Shown: positions 1 to 6,810, counted from the first letter of the stretch. The stretch: DNA of 9,766 nucleotides from an uncultured Eubacteriales bacterium (GCA_900546685.1 UREB01000052.1:1-9766); one strand, 5' to 3'. A program made the numbers and translations. Notes: generated by a model from the letters alone, not told the origin.

Positions 1-1
1 A

Positions 2-1450
2 TTATTCGCCAGCAGTACGCTGCATCATATAACATGCCAGCAGAGCCATCCCCCAGGGACCACCTTCACCGGCAGTTTCCATACAGGTAACCGGCGTATG
101 CATTGCAGCGGCAACGATGCGCTGCCCCACGCCTTCGGTTTTGAAGAGCCCGCCATGGCCCGTAATGTTTTCCAGCGATACATTTTCCTCGTTCATCAGA
201 ATGTCCATGCCTGTTTTCAAGGCGCCAAGAGAGGTATAGAGATGTACGCGCATAAAGTTTGCCAGCGTAAAACGGCTATCAGGACGGCGCACAAACAGCG
301 GGCGCCCTTCTTCAAACCCAGTGACATGCTCACCGGAAAAATAATTATAAGCAAGCAGCCCGCCACAGTCCGGGTCCCCTTCCAGGGCCTTGCGATATAG
401 CGTACCGTAAAGGTCGTTGCTGTCTGGCGTCATGCCAAATGCTTGCAGTGCTTGGCCAAACAGAGAAACCCAGGCGTTTAAGTCTGAGGTGCAGTTGTTA
501 CAGTGTACCATCGCAACCGGCGCACCGGAGGGCGTAGTGACCATATCGATTTCCGGATGCACCTGCCGGAGCGGATGATCCAAAACAGCCATGGCGAAAA
601 TACTGGTGCCGGCACTGACATTGCCGGTTCGGATACGGACGCAGTTGGTCGCAGCCATCCCGGTGCCCGCGTCGCCTTCCGGCGGGCAGAAGGGAATGCC
701 GGCTTGAAGGGTTCCGGCAGGATCGAGTAGCCGTGCCCCTTCCTCTGTCAAGGTACCGGCAGGCTCGCCTGCAGAGAGCACAGAAGGCAGAATATCTGCC
801 AATTTCCAGGAATAGCGGCGATCTTGTATCGTTTCATCAAATTTTCTGAGCATTTCGGCGTGGTACTCGCCCGTTTGCGAATCGATGGGGAACATACCGC
901 TGGCTTCCCCAACACCAACGACTTTTTGCCCGGTGAGCTTCCAATGCACACATCCTGCCAGCGTAGTTAAGTAAGCAATGCGGGGCAGATGCGCTTCTTC
1001 GTTCAAAATGGCCTGATACAAGTGCGCAATGCTCCAGCGCTGCGGGATGTTGAAAGCAAATAGATCGGTCAAAGCTGCGGCGGCCTGGCCTGTGATGGTA
1101 TTGCGCCATGTACGGAAAGGAACGAGCAGCTCCCCATTTTCATCAAACGGCATATAGCCATGCATCATCGCCGAAACGCCCATTGCGCCGATTTTAGTTA
1201 AGGGAACGCCGTACAAACGTTCTACGTCTTTTGTAAGATCGGCATAGCAGGCTTGGAGCCCATCCCAGATTTCCTGATAGTGATAGGTCCAAATGCCATC
1301 CTCCAGACGGTTTTCCTAGTCAAAGCTGCCGGAAGCAAGCGGCGTGTGCTGCTTATCGACTAAAACGGCTTTGATACGTGTGGAGCCAAACTCAATGCCC
1401 AATGCGGTTTCCCTGGAAAGAATGGCTGCTTTGGCGGCTTGTTTATCCAT
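2..1450 (-). pseudogene. FGGY-family carbohydrate kinase, interrupted by an in-frame amber codon
   Basis: FGGY kinases phosphorylate sugars such as L-ribulose or xylulose with ATP in the cytoplasm. The start is the ATG at 1450, preceded by AGGAGG with 8-base spacing. Residues 17-32 carry the N-terminal nucleotide-binding strand-turn (LGIEFGSTRIKAVLVD), and the C-terminal part has ITGHGGLFKTEGVGQRI and TAGEGGPWG, typical of the second actin-like domain. Codon 45 is TAG (1318-1316), in the stretch GSFD-stop-ENRLEDGIWTY; both sides are clearly the same protein in the same frame. From memory, relatives carry Trp there, so TGG to TAG is the likely change. Without readthrough only 44 residues are made. 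Downstream of the lesion the frame stays open for 437 codons with intact motifs, so inactivation looks recent. The last stop lies at the window edge (4-2), and about 482 codons is slightly short for the family. The substrate cannot be assigned. Confidence 0.85.
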
Positions 1451-1525
1451 AACATATACCTCCTATAAACGTGCTGAAGCTTTCGATAAAAAACGTTGAT
1501 TTGTAGATGGTTTTACACTTATTTT

Positions 1526-1555
1526 ATTGTAACTTGCCATACTGCCAAAAGGCAA
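1526..1555 (-). promoter_or_regulatory. Possible promoter of the sugar kinase with an overlapping inverted repeat
   Basis: On the minus strand TTGCCT (1555-1550) and TACAAT (1531-1526) are separated by 18 bases and lie about 75 bases upstream of the kinase start. An inverted repeat, CTTGCC at 1533-1538 with GGCAAG at 1551-1556, spans the spacer and the -35 box, which is where a sugar-responsive repressor could bind. The match to consensus is moderate, and no regulator gene for it is visible in the window. Confidence 0.4.
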
Positions 1556-1627
1556 GATGATTTCGCTTGATCTGCAGGGGAAAATGGTAAAGACGATAGC
1601 AGAGCGCATGAAATTTTGCCAAAATTA

Positions 1628-1636
1628 TGCTATACT
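1628..1636 (+). promoter_or_regulatory. Extended -10 promoter upstream of the CarD-like gene
   Basis: TGCTATACT at 1628-1636 is an extended -10 element (TGn plus TATACT, five of six matches to TATAAT). The hexamer 17 bases upstream (ATGAAA) is a poor -35, which is tolerable for extended -10 promoters. It lies about 100 bases before the gene start. An alternative pair using TTGCCA (1616-1621) with TACTAT (1639-1644) is possible but weaker. Confidence 0.45.
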
Positions 1637-1734
1637 TTTACTATATCTTCATAGTTTTTTAAGATTGCGCTGTTTTCTGTATATGCCGCGTTGTAGTTGA
1701 TTGCTGGGATAGAGAGAGTTAAAGGAGAAAGAGA

Positions 1735-2256
1735 ATGTTTGAGAAAGAGGATATCATTTTGTATGGCGTGCACGGTGTTTGCAAAATCACCGAATTGGTA
1801 GAGCGTGAATATGGCGGGGTTTCAAAACAGTATTATGTGCTAAAACCGATGTATAACGACAATACCTCCATTTTGTATGTGCCGGTAGATAGCCAGGCGC
1901 TGGTAAGCAAGATGAAGCGCGTCTTATCGGCGGAGGAGATTTATGCGCTGATTCGCTCCATGCCGAAGGAACAGGCGATTTGGATTGAGGATGAAAGGGA
2001 GAGAAAAGCTAGATATAAGGAGATACTGGAGCATGGAGAGCGCTTTGAACTGGTCGGCATGATCAAGGCGTTGTACCAGCATCAAAAGGATCAGGAGAAG
2101 CGCGGAAGGCATTTGCATGTAGCGGATGAAAGGTTTTTTAAAACAGCAGAGAAAATATTGTATGATGAGTTTGCTTTGGTATTGGAGATAGAGCCGCAGC
2201 AAGTGTTGCCCTTTGTATTGCAACAAATTGAAGTTGAGAAAAAGATGGAAGCGTAG
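1735..2256 (+). CDS. CarD/CdnL-family transcriptional regulator
   Basis: Proteins of this family bind the RNA polymerase beta subunit through an N-terminal Tudor-like domain shared with the Mfd repair factor, and stabilise open promoter complexes. Residues 1-60 match that domain (MFEKEDIILYGVHGVCKI, later ILYVPVD). Residues 70-173 are helical and charged, with the family-like segment RYKEILEHGERFELVGMIKALY, consistent with the C-terminal DNA-contacting half. A Trp at about residue 83 sits where CdnL proteins have their promoter-wedge Trp; that correspondence is inference. The length of 173 residues is normal. The ATG is preceded by AAAGGAG. The gene stands alone, ends in TAG and runs directly into a strong terminator, so it is a single-gene unit. 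The TAG stop here argues against TAG being a general sense codon in this genome. Confidence 0.9.
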   Translation: MFEKEDIILYGVHGVCKITELVEREYGGVSKQYYVLKPMYNDNTSILYVPVDSQALVSKMKRVLSAEEIYALIRSMPKEQAIWIEDERERKARYKEILEHGERFELVGMIKALYQHQKDQEKRGRHLHVADERFFKTAEKILYDEFALVLEIEPQQVLPFVLQQIEVEKKMEA

Positions 2257-2283
2257 AGAACCTGCTTTGCAGGTTCTTTTTTT
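2257..2283 (+). terminator. Rho-independent terminator of the CarD-like gene
   Basis: AGAACCTGC (2257-2265) pairs perfectly with GCAGGTTCT (2269-2277) over a TTT loop and is followed by a run of T to 2283. The stem begins at the base after the TAG stop. Confidence 0.95.
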
Positions 2284-2413
2284 GTAAAAAATGTGCTTTG
2301 AATTTTCATTGGGTTTTAAAGGTGGCTGCATCTAAAAGGTTGATATACCGATACAATAGGCAGTTTGATACTCAAGATTCAAAGGGACAACGGAAGAAAA
2401 TTGGATTCATTAG

Positions 2414-2450
2414 AAAAACCGGAGAGAACGAGTTACTTTCCCCGGTTTTT
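2414..2450 (-). terminator. Probable terminator of merR, possibly bidirectional
   Basis: AAAAACCGG at 2414-2422 pairs with CCGGTTTTT at 2442-2450. Read on the minus strand, three further pairs including one G-U extend the stem to 12 bp around a loop of about 13 bases. It lies about 70 bases past the stop of the MerR gene, and its last arm is the T run. On the plus strand one inner pair is lost, so it works best for the minus strand. The rest of 2284-2520 shows nothing convincing; the 71-codon open frame there has no ribosome binding site and spans this hairpin. Confidence 0.5.
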
Positions 2451-2520
2451 CGAGTGCTTTTGCTAACAGAATATCCTTTAGAAATTGCCCTAAGGCCAGC
2501 AAAATGTATATGATGAGGGA

Positions 2521-2919
2521 CTATTCCTCTACCTGGATCAGGTTGCTTATATACGGGCGTTTGCCGGAAAGCACTTCATCGTAAAAATTCTGTTTCCAAT
2601 CGATATAGGCAACGCTGTCTTCTAACTCTTTGATAGAAGCTCTTAAAGCTTCCTGTTTTTTTCTAAGCATCTCTTTCCGTGGCATTATGGTAGACGTTCC
2701 CTGCAAACACAGCTGCAAATATTCTTTCATTTCCTGAATACTCATGCCGCATTTTTTCAAACAGGTAAGATCTTTAATCCACTTTACATCTTTTTCATCA
2801 AAAATACGCCGATTGTTACTGTCACGTTTGACATTGGGAATCAATCCCTCGTTGCAATAATATTTTAAGGTTTGATATGTCATGTCTAGTTGCCGACAAA
2901 CCTGCATCATCGTATACAT
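2521..2919 (-). CDS. MerR-family transcriptional regulator
   Basis: MerR proteins bind as dimers inside overlong promoter spacers and switch the promoter on by twisting the DNA. Residues 2-70 form the winged helix-turn-helix: the start TMMQVCRQLDMTYQTLKYY, then EGLIPNVKRDSNNRRIF, then a second helical unit with LTCLKKCGMSIQEMKEYL. Residues 78-115 are the coiled-coil dimerisation helix, and a short tail follows, so the whole is 132 residues, like small MerR proteins without a large effector domain. Cysteines lie at 8, 22, 53, 57 and 71; Cys53 is near the position of the single sensing Cys in AdhR/NmlR-type regulators, which suggests but does not prove electrophile or thiol-stress sensing. The gene is divergent from the redox operon and separated from it by a MerR-type control region, so it very probably regulates that operon. 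The ribosome binding site (AAGGGT) is weak. Confidence 0.9.
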   Translation of the reverse strand: MYTMMQVCRQLDMTYQTLKYYCNEGLIPNVKRDSNNRRIFDEKDVKWIKDLTCLKKCGMSIQEMKEYLQLCLQGTSTIMPRKEMLRKKQEALRASIKELEDSVAYIDWKQNFYDEVLSGKRPYISNLIQVEE

Positions 2920-2972
2920 ATTTACTACCCTTCGTATGCTTTAGAAAAATTGACAAATTTTTAAAGAAACTA

Positions 2973-3003
2973 TTGGCCGGTTGTTACTACCGCAAATTAT
3001 AAT
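2973..3003 (+). promoter_or_regulatory. MerR-type promoter of the redox operon with operator in a 19-bp spacer
   Basis: TTGGCC (2973-2978) and a perfect TATAAT (2998-3003) are separated by 19 bases, the overlong spacing characteristic of MerR-activated promoters. A near-perfect 15-bp palindrome, CGGTTGTTACTACCG (2978-2992), sits in the spacer where a MerR dimer would bind. It is about 75 bases upstream of the first operon gene. The neighbouring divergent merR gene is the obvious regulator. A perfect TTGACA at 2950-2955 has no -10 at a suitable distance and is not used here. Confidence 0.7.
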
Positions 3004-3017
3004 GCGGTTGTATCAAG

Positions 3018-3032
3018 CGGTTGAAACGACCG
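3018..3032. promoter_or_regulatory. Second copy of the MerR operator palindrome
   Basis: CGGTTGAAACGACCG matches the spacer palindrome CGGTTGTTACTACCG at 12 of 15 positions and starts exactly 40 bases after it. A third CGGTTG half-site is at 3005-3010. This copy covers the expected start of merR transcription, so a bound regulator here would repress its own gene. Confidence 0.55.
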
Positions 3033-3033
3033 C

Positions 3034-3062
3034 ATTATAGCATGATGAAAATGGTATGACAA
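3034..3062 (-). promoter_or_regulatory. Promoter of merR
   Basis: On the minus strand TTGTCA (3062-3057) and a perfect TATAAT (3039-3034) are separated by 17 bases, with TGC directly before the -10. The expected start near 3027 lies downstream of the start of the opposing operon promoter (about 3010), so the two promoters fire toward each other. The merR transcript would carry a leader of about 105 bases across the operators. Confidence 0.6.
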
Positions 3063-3076
3063 GGAGAAAAGAGACT

Positions 3077-3842
3077 ATGGTTTTTTATTTTACAGGTACG
3101 GGCAATAGCCTTTATGTTGCAAAGCAGTTTGATCCTAAACCGATAAGCGTACCACAGGTAATGCGAAATAAAAAACGAGAATTTTTTGCAGACAGCATTG
3201 GTCTTGTCGCGCCTATCTATGGACACGAGCTGCCGCTTATGGTCAAGGAATTTCTGAAAGAAGCAGATTTGCAAACAAACTACTTTTATATAATTTTGAC
3301 CTACGGAAACCGCCACGGAGGAGCCGCGGAACTGGCGAAAGAGCTTTGCGATAGCTGCGGCATAACTGTCAATTACATCAATGTACTTCTCATGGTAGAT
3401 AATTGGTTGCCTAGCTTTGATATGGACGAGCAGCAAAAGATAGACAAGAAAGTGGAAGAACAGATTGCTGTGATTCAAACAGAGATTCGCGCTCAAAAAA
3501 AACATGATAGCAGCGGTTACGGAAGAGGATCGCAATGCCCATCAGCAGTTTTTGGATAACATGAAACAGATGCCGCCCAATGCATGGCAGCATCTATTTC
3601 GGGTTACGGATGCCTGCGTTGGCTGTAAAATCTGCGAGAAGGTATGCCCATCAGCATCCGTTCGGGTCATAAATGGAAAGGCTGTGCATACTCCGGGAAA
3701 CTGCCAAACATGCCTTGCTTGTGCACATGCTTGCCCACAAAAAGCAATTCAGCTTGTGATTCCAGAAAAGAATCCCAATGCCAGATACCGAAACGAGCAT
3801 ATTTCTTTGAATGAAATCATCGAGTCGAACAGTCAGAAATAA
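3077..3842 (+). pseudogene. EFR1-family flavodoxin/ferredoxin protein, frameshifted at an A8 run
   Basis: EFR1 proteins join a flavodoxin-like FMN domain to a ferredoxin domain with two [4Fe-4S] clusters and carry electrons in anaerobes. The ATG at 3077 has AAGGAGA at 3061-3067. Residues 1-142 hold the flavodoxin part, with the FMN phosphate loop TGTGNS at residues 6-11. The ferredoxin part, in another frame (to 3842), has CVGCKICEKVCP and CQTCLACAHACP, two complete CxxCxxCxxxCP motifs. The switch lies at eight A residues (3495-3502); removing one A gives AQKNMIAAV and one continuous protein of about 254 residues, normal for the family. As written, the first frame stops at 3559. The distal frame begins with an ATG at 3504 but has no ribosome binding site. 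It could be a genuine mutation, a sequencing error, or a site of transcriptional slippage. Confidence 0.85.
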
Positions 3843-3880
3843 TGGACTGTATGCAAAAAGAAAATCAGGAGGATTTAGTC

Positions 3881-4575
3881 ATGAAAAAGCAGTTACACGT
3901 TTAATGGCCTTGGTTATGAGGATAGCAATGGCCTTTACATTTTCAGCGTGTTCTAATTCCAACACAGAACCATCTGCCGAGCCTACCTAAAGCAGCCTGC
4001 AAACGCCTTCGGGCAATTCTCAACGCTCGGTGAATGAGAATGCAAAAGCACTCGTTGTTTATTTTTCTGTGCCAGACAATCAGGATAACAGCTATGTAGA
4101 AATAAACGGAGAGCGGCTTGGCAATACACAGTACATGGCGTATGTCATTCAGGAAAATACAGGGGCAGACATCTTTCGTATTTTGCCTAAAAATCCGTAC
4201 CCCACAGATCATGATGCGCTTTTAGAAGTAGCGCAGGAGGAAATTCGCACGAATGCCCGCCCGGAAATAGAAGGAACGATTGAGGACTTTGATTCCTACG
4301 ACGTCGTATTTGTTGGATATCCCAATTGGAATGCTGATATGCCGTATATCCTTTATACATTCTTTGAAAGCTACGATTTTGCGGGCAAGACGATCATACC
4401 ATTTAATACGCATGGCGGAAGTGGGTTTTCCGGCGCACAGGGAACCATCGCACAGTTAGAACCAGATGCTTCCATGCTGGAGGGAAAGAGCATTTCGCGA
4501 AATAACATTGAAGGGGCAGAGCAGGAAATTATCGACTGGCTAGACAGCATTGGTATGTTGAAAGCCGGCAATTGA
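3881..4575 (+). pseudogene. Lipoprotein flavodoxin with broken signal peptide and linker stop
   Basis: The flavodoxin domain (about 4045-4575) is intact. It has LVVYFSV, an insertion before GNTQYMAYVI (seen in some single-domain flavodoxins), DVVFVGYPNWNADMP and KTIIPFNTHGGSG as the FMN-facing loops. Upstream, AGGAGG (3867-3872) precedes an ATG at 3881 that runs only MKKQLHV before TAA. One extra A in the run at 3884-3888 would instead give MKKAVTRLMALVM, then AFTFSAC, a lipoprotein signal peptide with a lipobox Cys, in frame with the flavodoxin. That frame also has a TAA at 3988-3990 in the Ser/Pro/Thr-rich linker, probably from CAA. After it the first usable start is a GTG at 4030 with no ribosome binding site. 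So the intended product was a membrane-anchored flavodoxin outside the cell. Two independent lesions make export impossible as written; a weak cytoplasmic product from 4030 cannot be excluded. Confidence 0.8.
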
Positions 4576-4586
4576 GGACAAGCATG

Positions 4587-5288
4587 ATGAAACCCAACGT
4601 AGCCATAAAACGAAGTGTTGACGTGGCCATGTATATTTTGTTTTTGCTATTGATGGGGCAGTGCGTTTTACGAGGCGCTGTTCATGAGTGGCTAGGGATC
4701 TCTGCCGGTATCCTTTTCCTTATACACAACGCGTTGAACTACAAATGGTATTGTACGCTTTTAAAGGGTAAATACAACGCAATGCGCATGGTACAGCTTG
4801 TTGTCAATGCACTGCTATTCTTGGCAATGTTGGCCTGTATGATTGGTGGTTTGCTTGTTTCGCAGCACATCTTTGCCATTGGGAACGGAAGCGCAATCGA
4901 ATTTGGTAGGCACTTACATCTTGTAGCAACGGCATGGGCGTTTATTCTGATGTCGATACATCTTGGATTACACGGTTCAATCTTTGTGGAAGGAGTTAAG
5001 AAAATCCATGCTGACGAAAGGATAAAAAAGGCAGTCCATCTCATTTGCCGTGTTGTTATAGCTGCCTTGTGCGCATATGGCTTATACCAATTCGTAGATA
5101 GACGCTTTTGGGAGGAACTGTTTCATCTGGTCGACTATCAGAAAGAATATGACTATTCAAAATCTCTCGTTCCCTATTTCGCAGAATCCGCCGTATTGTC
5201 GGCACTATTTATCACAATCTCCTATTATGCCAAAAAGATCCTATTGAAAGCGAGTGCGCAAAGGAACAGCTATGATGAGAAGAATTAG
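4587..5288 (+). CDS. DUF4405-like polytopic membrane protein, possibly haem-binding
   Basis: This looks like a DUF4405-type integral membrane protein resembling small cytochrome b subunits. With the ATG at 4587 (GAGGAC seven bases upstream) it has 233 residues. Hydrophobic segments lie at about 11-30, 36-55, 69-95, 110-130, 150-172 and 200-220. Histidines lie in or at the edges of the helices: 33, 47, 94, 109, 111, 125 and 129; paired ones (33/47 and 125/129) are candidates for axial haem ligands. The flanking flavodoxins suggest a role in passing electrons across or along the membrane. The gene starts about 12 bases after the preceding stop and overlaps the next gene, so translation is likely coupled. 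An ATG at 4584 is an alternative start but is very close to the ribosome binding site. Haem binding is inferred from the family and histidines, not shown. Confidence 0.75.
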   Translation: MKPNVAIKRSVDVAMYILFLLLMGQCVLRGAVHEWLGISAGILFLIHNALNYKWYCTLLKGKYNAMRMVQLVVNALLFLAMLACMIGGLLVSQHIFAIGNGSAIEFGRHLHLVATAWAFILMSIHLGLHGSIFVEGVKKIHADERIKKAVHLICRVVIAALCAYGLYQFVDRRFWEELFHLVDYQKEYDYSKSLVPYFAESAVLSALFITISYYAKKILLKASAQRNSYDEKN

Positions 5289-6180
5289 CTTCCTTTTATT
5301 GCTCGGCATTATGCTCCTGGGGGGATGCACGCAGATACAGAATGGCGATTCGCATGCTACGGACAATGCATCAAACGGTTTGATTGCTACGGAACCGGCA
5401 AAAGACAATGAACAGAGAATTTATGAATTTGAAACGCGAGAGCTTTACGCAAGGCGGGAGGAAAAGCAGATTTACGGTGTTCTCTACATGCCTCATAACG
5501 CAGATGACCAAATGCCTGCTGTCATCTATTCTCACGGGTTTGGAGGTTCTCACAGCTCCGCGGCGCAGTATGCTATAGAGATTGCATCTAGAGGGTATGT
5601 GGTTTATTGCTTTGATTTTTGTGGAGGAAGCACAGGAAGCAGGAGCGATGGATCTACTTTGGAAATGTCTATTTTTACAGAACAGGCGGACTTAGAAGCG
5701 GTGCTTGCAATGATACAAGAGCAACCATTTGTGGACAGTAATAACATATTTCTGATGGGAACCAGCATGGGTGGCGCAGTGTCGGCCATCACTGCTGCAG
5801 CGCACGAAGAGGAAATTCAAGGCGCCATTCTCCTGTACCCTGCCTTTGTAATAGCAGATGATATAAACAACCGTTTTACAAACGTGGAAGATATCCCGGA
5901 TACCTTCTATCATATGTGGATGACTGTAGGACATGTCTTTGCAGAAGATTTGTTGAATTATGATTTTTATCAAGCGATTTCCGGTTATAAAAAAGACGTG
6001 CTGTTGATTCACGGAGATGCTGATAGCATTGTTCCTCTTAGCTATTCAGAAAGAGCAGTGGAGATTTATGATTCTGCCAAATTGGAAATTCTACCAGGGG
6101 CAGGTCATGGATTTTACGGAGAGGATGCTGAACGGGCGATTACATGGATATTGGAATATTTGAGTATCCATACAATTTAG
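5272..6180 (+). CDS. Lipoprotein alpha/beta hydrolase (esterase or peptidase-like)
   Basis: This is a serine hydrolase anchored outside the membrane. Residues 3-19 form a lipoprotein signal peptide ending in LLGGC, with Cys19 the lipidation site. A short Asn/Ser/Asp-rich linker follows, then the alpha/beta fold: oxyanion region SHGFGG (His88), nucleophile elbow GTSMGG with Ser165, acid Asp251 in HGDADSIVP, and catalytic His279 in GAGHGF. The order and spacing match the family, and the length of 302 residues is normal for a single catalytic domain. The substrate cannot be read from the sequence; similar folds include feruloyl/acyl esterases and dienelactone hydrolases. The start (ATG 5272, or 5275 with better spacing from AAGGA at 5261) lies inside the end of the DUF4405-like gene, an overlap of about 17 bases that implies coupled translation. 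It is an unexpected partner for redox proteins. Confidence 0.88.
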   Translation: MMRRISFLLLLGIMLLGGCTQIQNGDSHATDNASNGLIATEPAKDNEQRIYEFETRELYARREEKQIYGVLYMPHNADDQMPAVIYSHGFGGSHSSAAQYAIEIASRGYVVYCFDFCGGSTGSRSDGSTLEMSIFTEQADLEAVLAMIQEQPFVDSNNIFLMGTSMGGAVSAITAAAHEEEIQGAILLYPAFVIADDINNRFTNVEDIPDTFYHMWMTVGHVFAEDLLNYDFYQAISGYKKDVLLIHGDADSIVPLSYSERAVEIYDSAKLEILPGAGHGFYGEDAERAITWILEYLSIHTI

Positions 6181-6201
6181 CTTAAGAAAGGATAAACCAC
6201 G

Positions 6202-6810
6202 ATGAAAAGAAGTATGCTGATGTTTGTTATGGCGATGGTTCTCAGTTTTATACTGGCGGCCTGTGGAGGTGCCCCTACCGAGGGCCCTTCTGCGATGCTG
6301 GAAACCACATCCGGTGACATAAGCGTATCTCCGCCAACAGAGCCAAATGACAGCAATATTTTGATTGCCTATTTTTCCCATACGGGGAATACTGAGAAAG
6401 TCGCTCAGGAAATAGCGGACTATACAGGCGGAGATCTTGCGGAGATCCGACGCACCGAAGAATATGAAAATTTGTATGAAGAAGCTGAAACAGAAATTCT
6501 AGAAGGCGCACACCCAGACATCACCGTATCTGTGGAAAATATTGCAGATTATGATACTGTGTTTGTGGGATATCCGATTTGGTGGGATGAAGCCCCCGCT
6601 ATGATTGCCACATTCCTTGCGGACAACGATTTTTCCGGCAAGACAATCATTCCATTTTGCACCAGCGCCAGTGACGATATTGGCAACAGCCTTCATATTT
6701 TTAAAGAGCTTTGCCCGGACGCAGAGATTGTGGAAGGGTTCACAGCAAACGAAACAAACGAAATCGAACCGTGGATTCAGAGTCTCGGTATTACGGAAAA
6801 ACAAGAGTGA
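6202..6810 (+). CDS. Lipoprotein flavodoxin
   Basis: This is an FMN-binding electron carrier tethered to the outer face of the membrane. Residues 1-21 are a lipoprotein signal peptide with lipobox LAAC (Cys21), and residues 22-52 a Ser/Thr/Pro-rich linker. The flavodoxin domain starts at residue 53 with ILIAYFSHTGNTEKVA, whose SHTGNT (59-64) is the FMN phosphate loop. It is followed by DTVFVGYPIWWDEAP, the loop against the isoalloxazine ring with two tryptophans, and KTIIPFCTSASDDIGNS. GAAAGGA lies nine bases before the ATG. It is the last intact gene of the operon and clearly a paralogue of the damaged flavodoxin at 3881-4575, sharing DYDTVFVGYP/SYDVVFVGYP and the FxGKTIIPF segment. Its length of 202 residues fits a signal peptide plus a short-chain flavodoxin. 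It may be the only functional exported flavodoxin left in this cluster. Confidence 0.92.
   Translation: MKRSMLMFVMAMVLSFILAACGGAPTEGPSAMLETTSGDISVSPPTEPNDSNILIAYFSHTGNTEKVAQEIADYTGGDLAEIRRTEEYENLYEEAETEILEGAHPDITVSVENIADYDTVFVGYPIWWDEAPAMIATFLADNDFSGKTIIPFCTSASDDIGNSLHIFKELCPDAEIVEGFTANETNEIEPWIQSLGITEKQE

Noticed and set aside
98..730. Plus-strand open frames opposite the kinase
   Set aside because: They lack ribosome binding sites and lie antisense to a well-conserved kinase sequence, so they are shadow frames.
1316..1318. TAG as pyrrolysine or reassigned codon
   Set aside because: TAG ends several ordinary genes here (1735-2256, 2521-2919, 4587-5288), and sugar kinases have no known pyrrolysine; Trp is the expected residue.
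2298..2513. 71-codon plus-strand open frame after the CarD-like gene
   Set aside because: It starts just after a strong terminator, has no ribosome binding site, contains the merR terminator hairpin, and the translation resembles nothing known.
2950..2955. Perfect TTGACA as the -35 of the redox operon
   Set aside because: No -10 lies 16-19 bases downstream; the TTGGCC-N19-TATAAT pair with a palindrome in its spacer fits better.
3495..3506. Programmed -1 ribosomal frameshift at the A8 run
   Set aside because: The two frames differ by a +1 shift, so -1 slippage would not join them; no downstream stimulatory hairpin was seen either.
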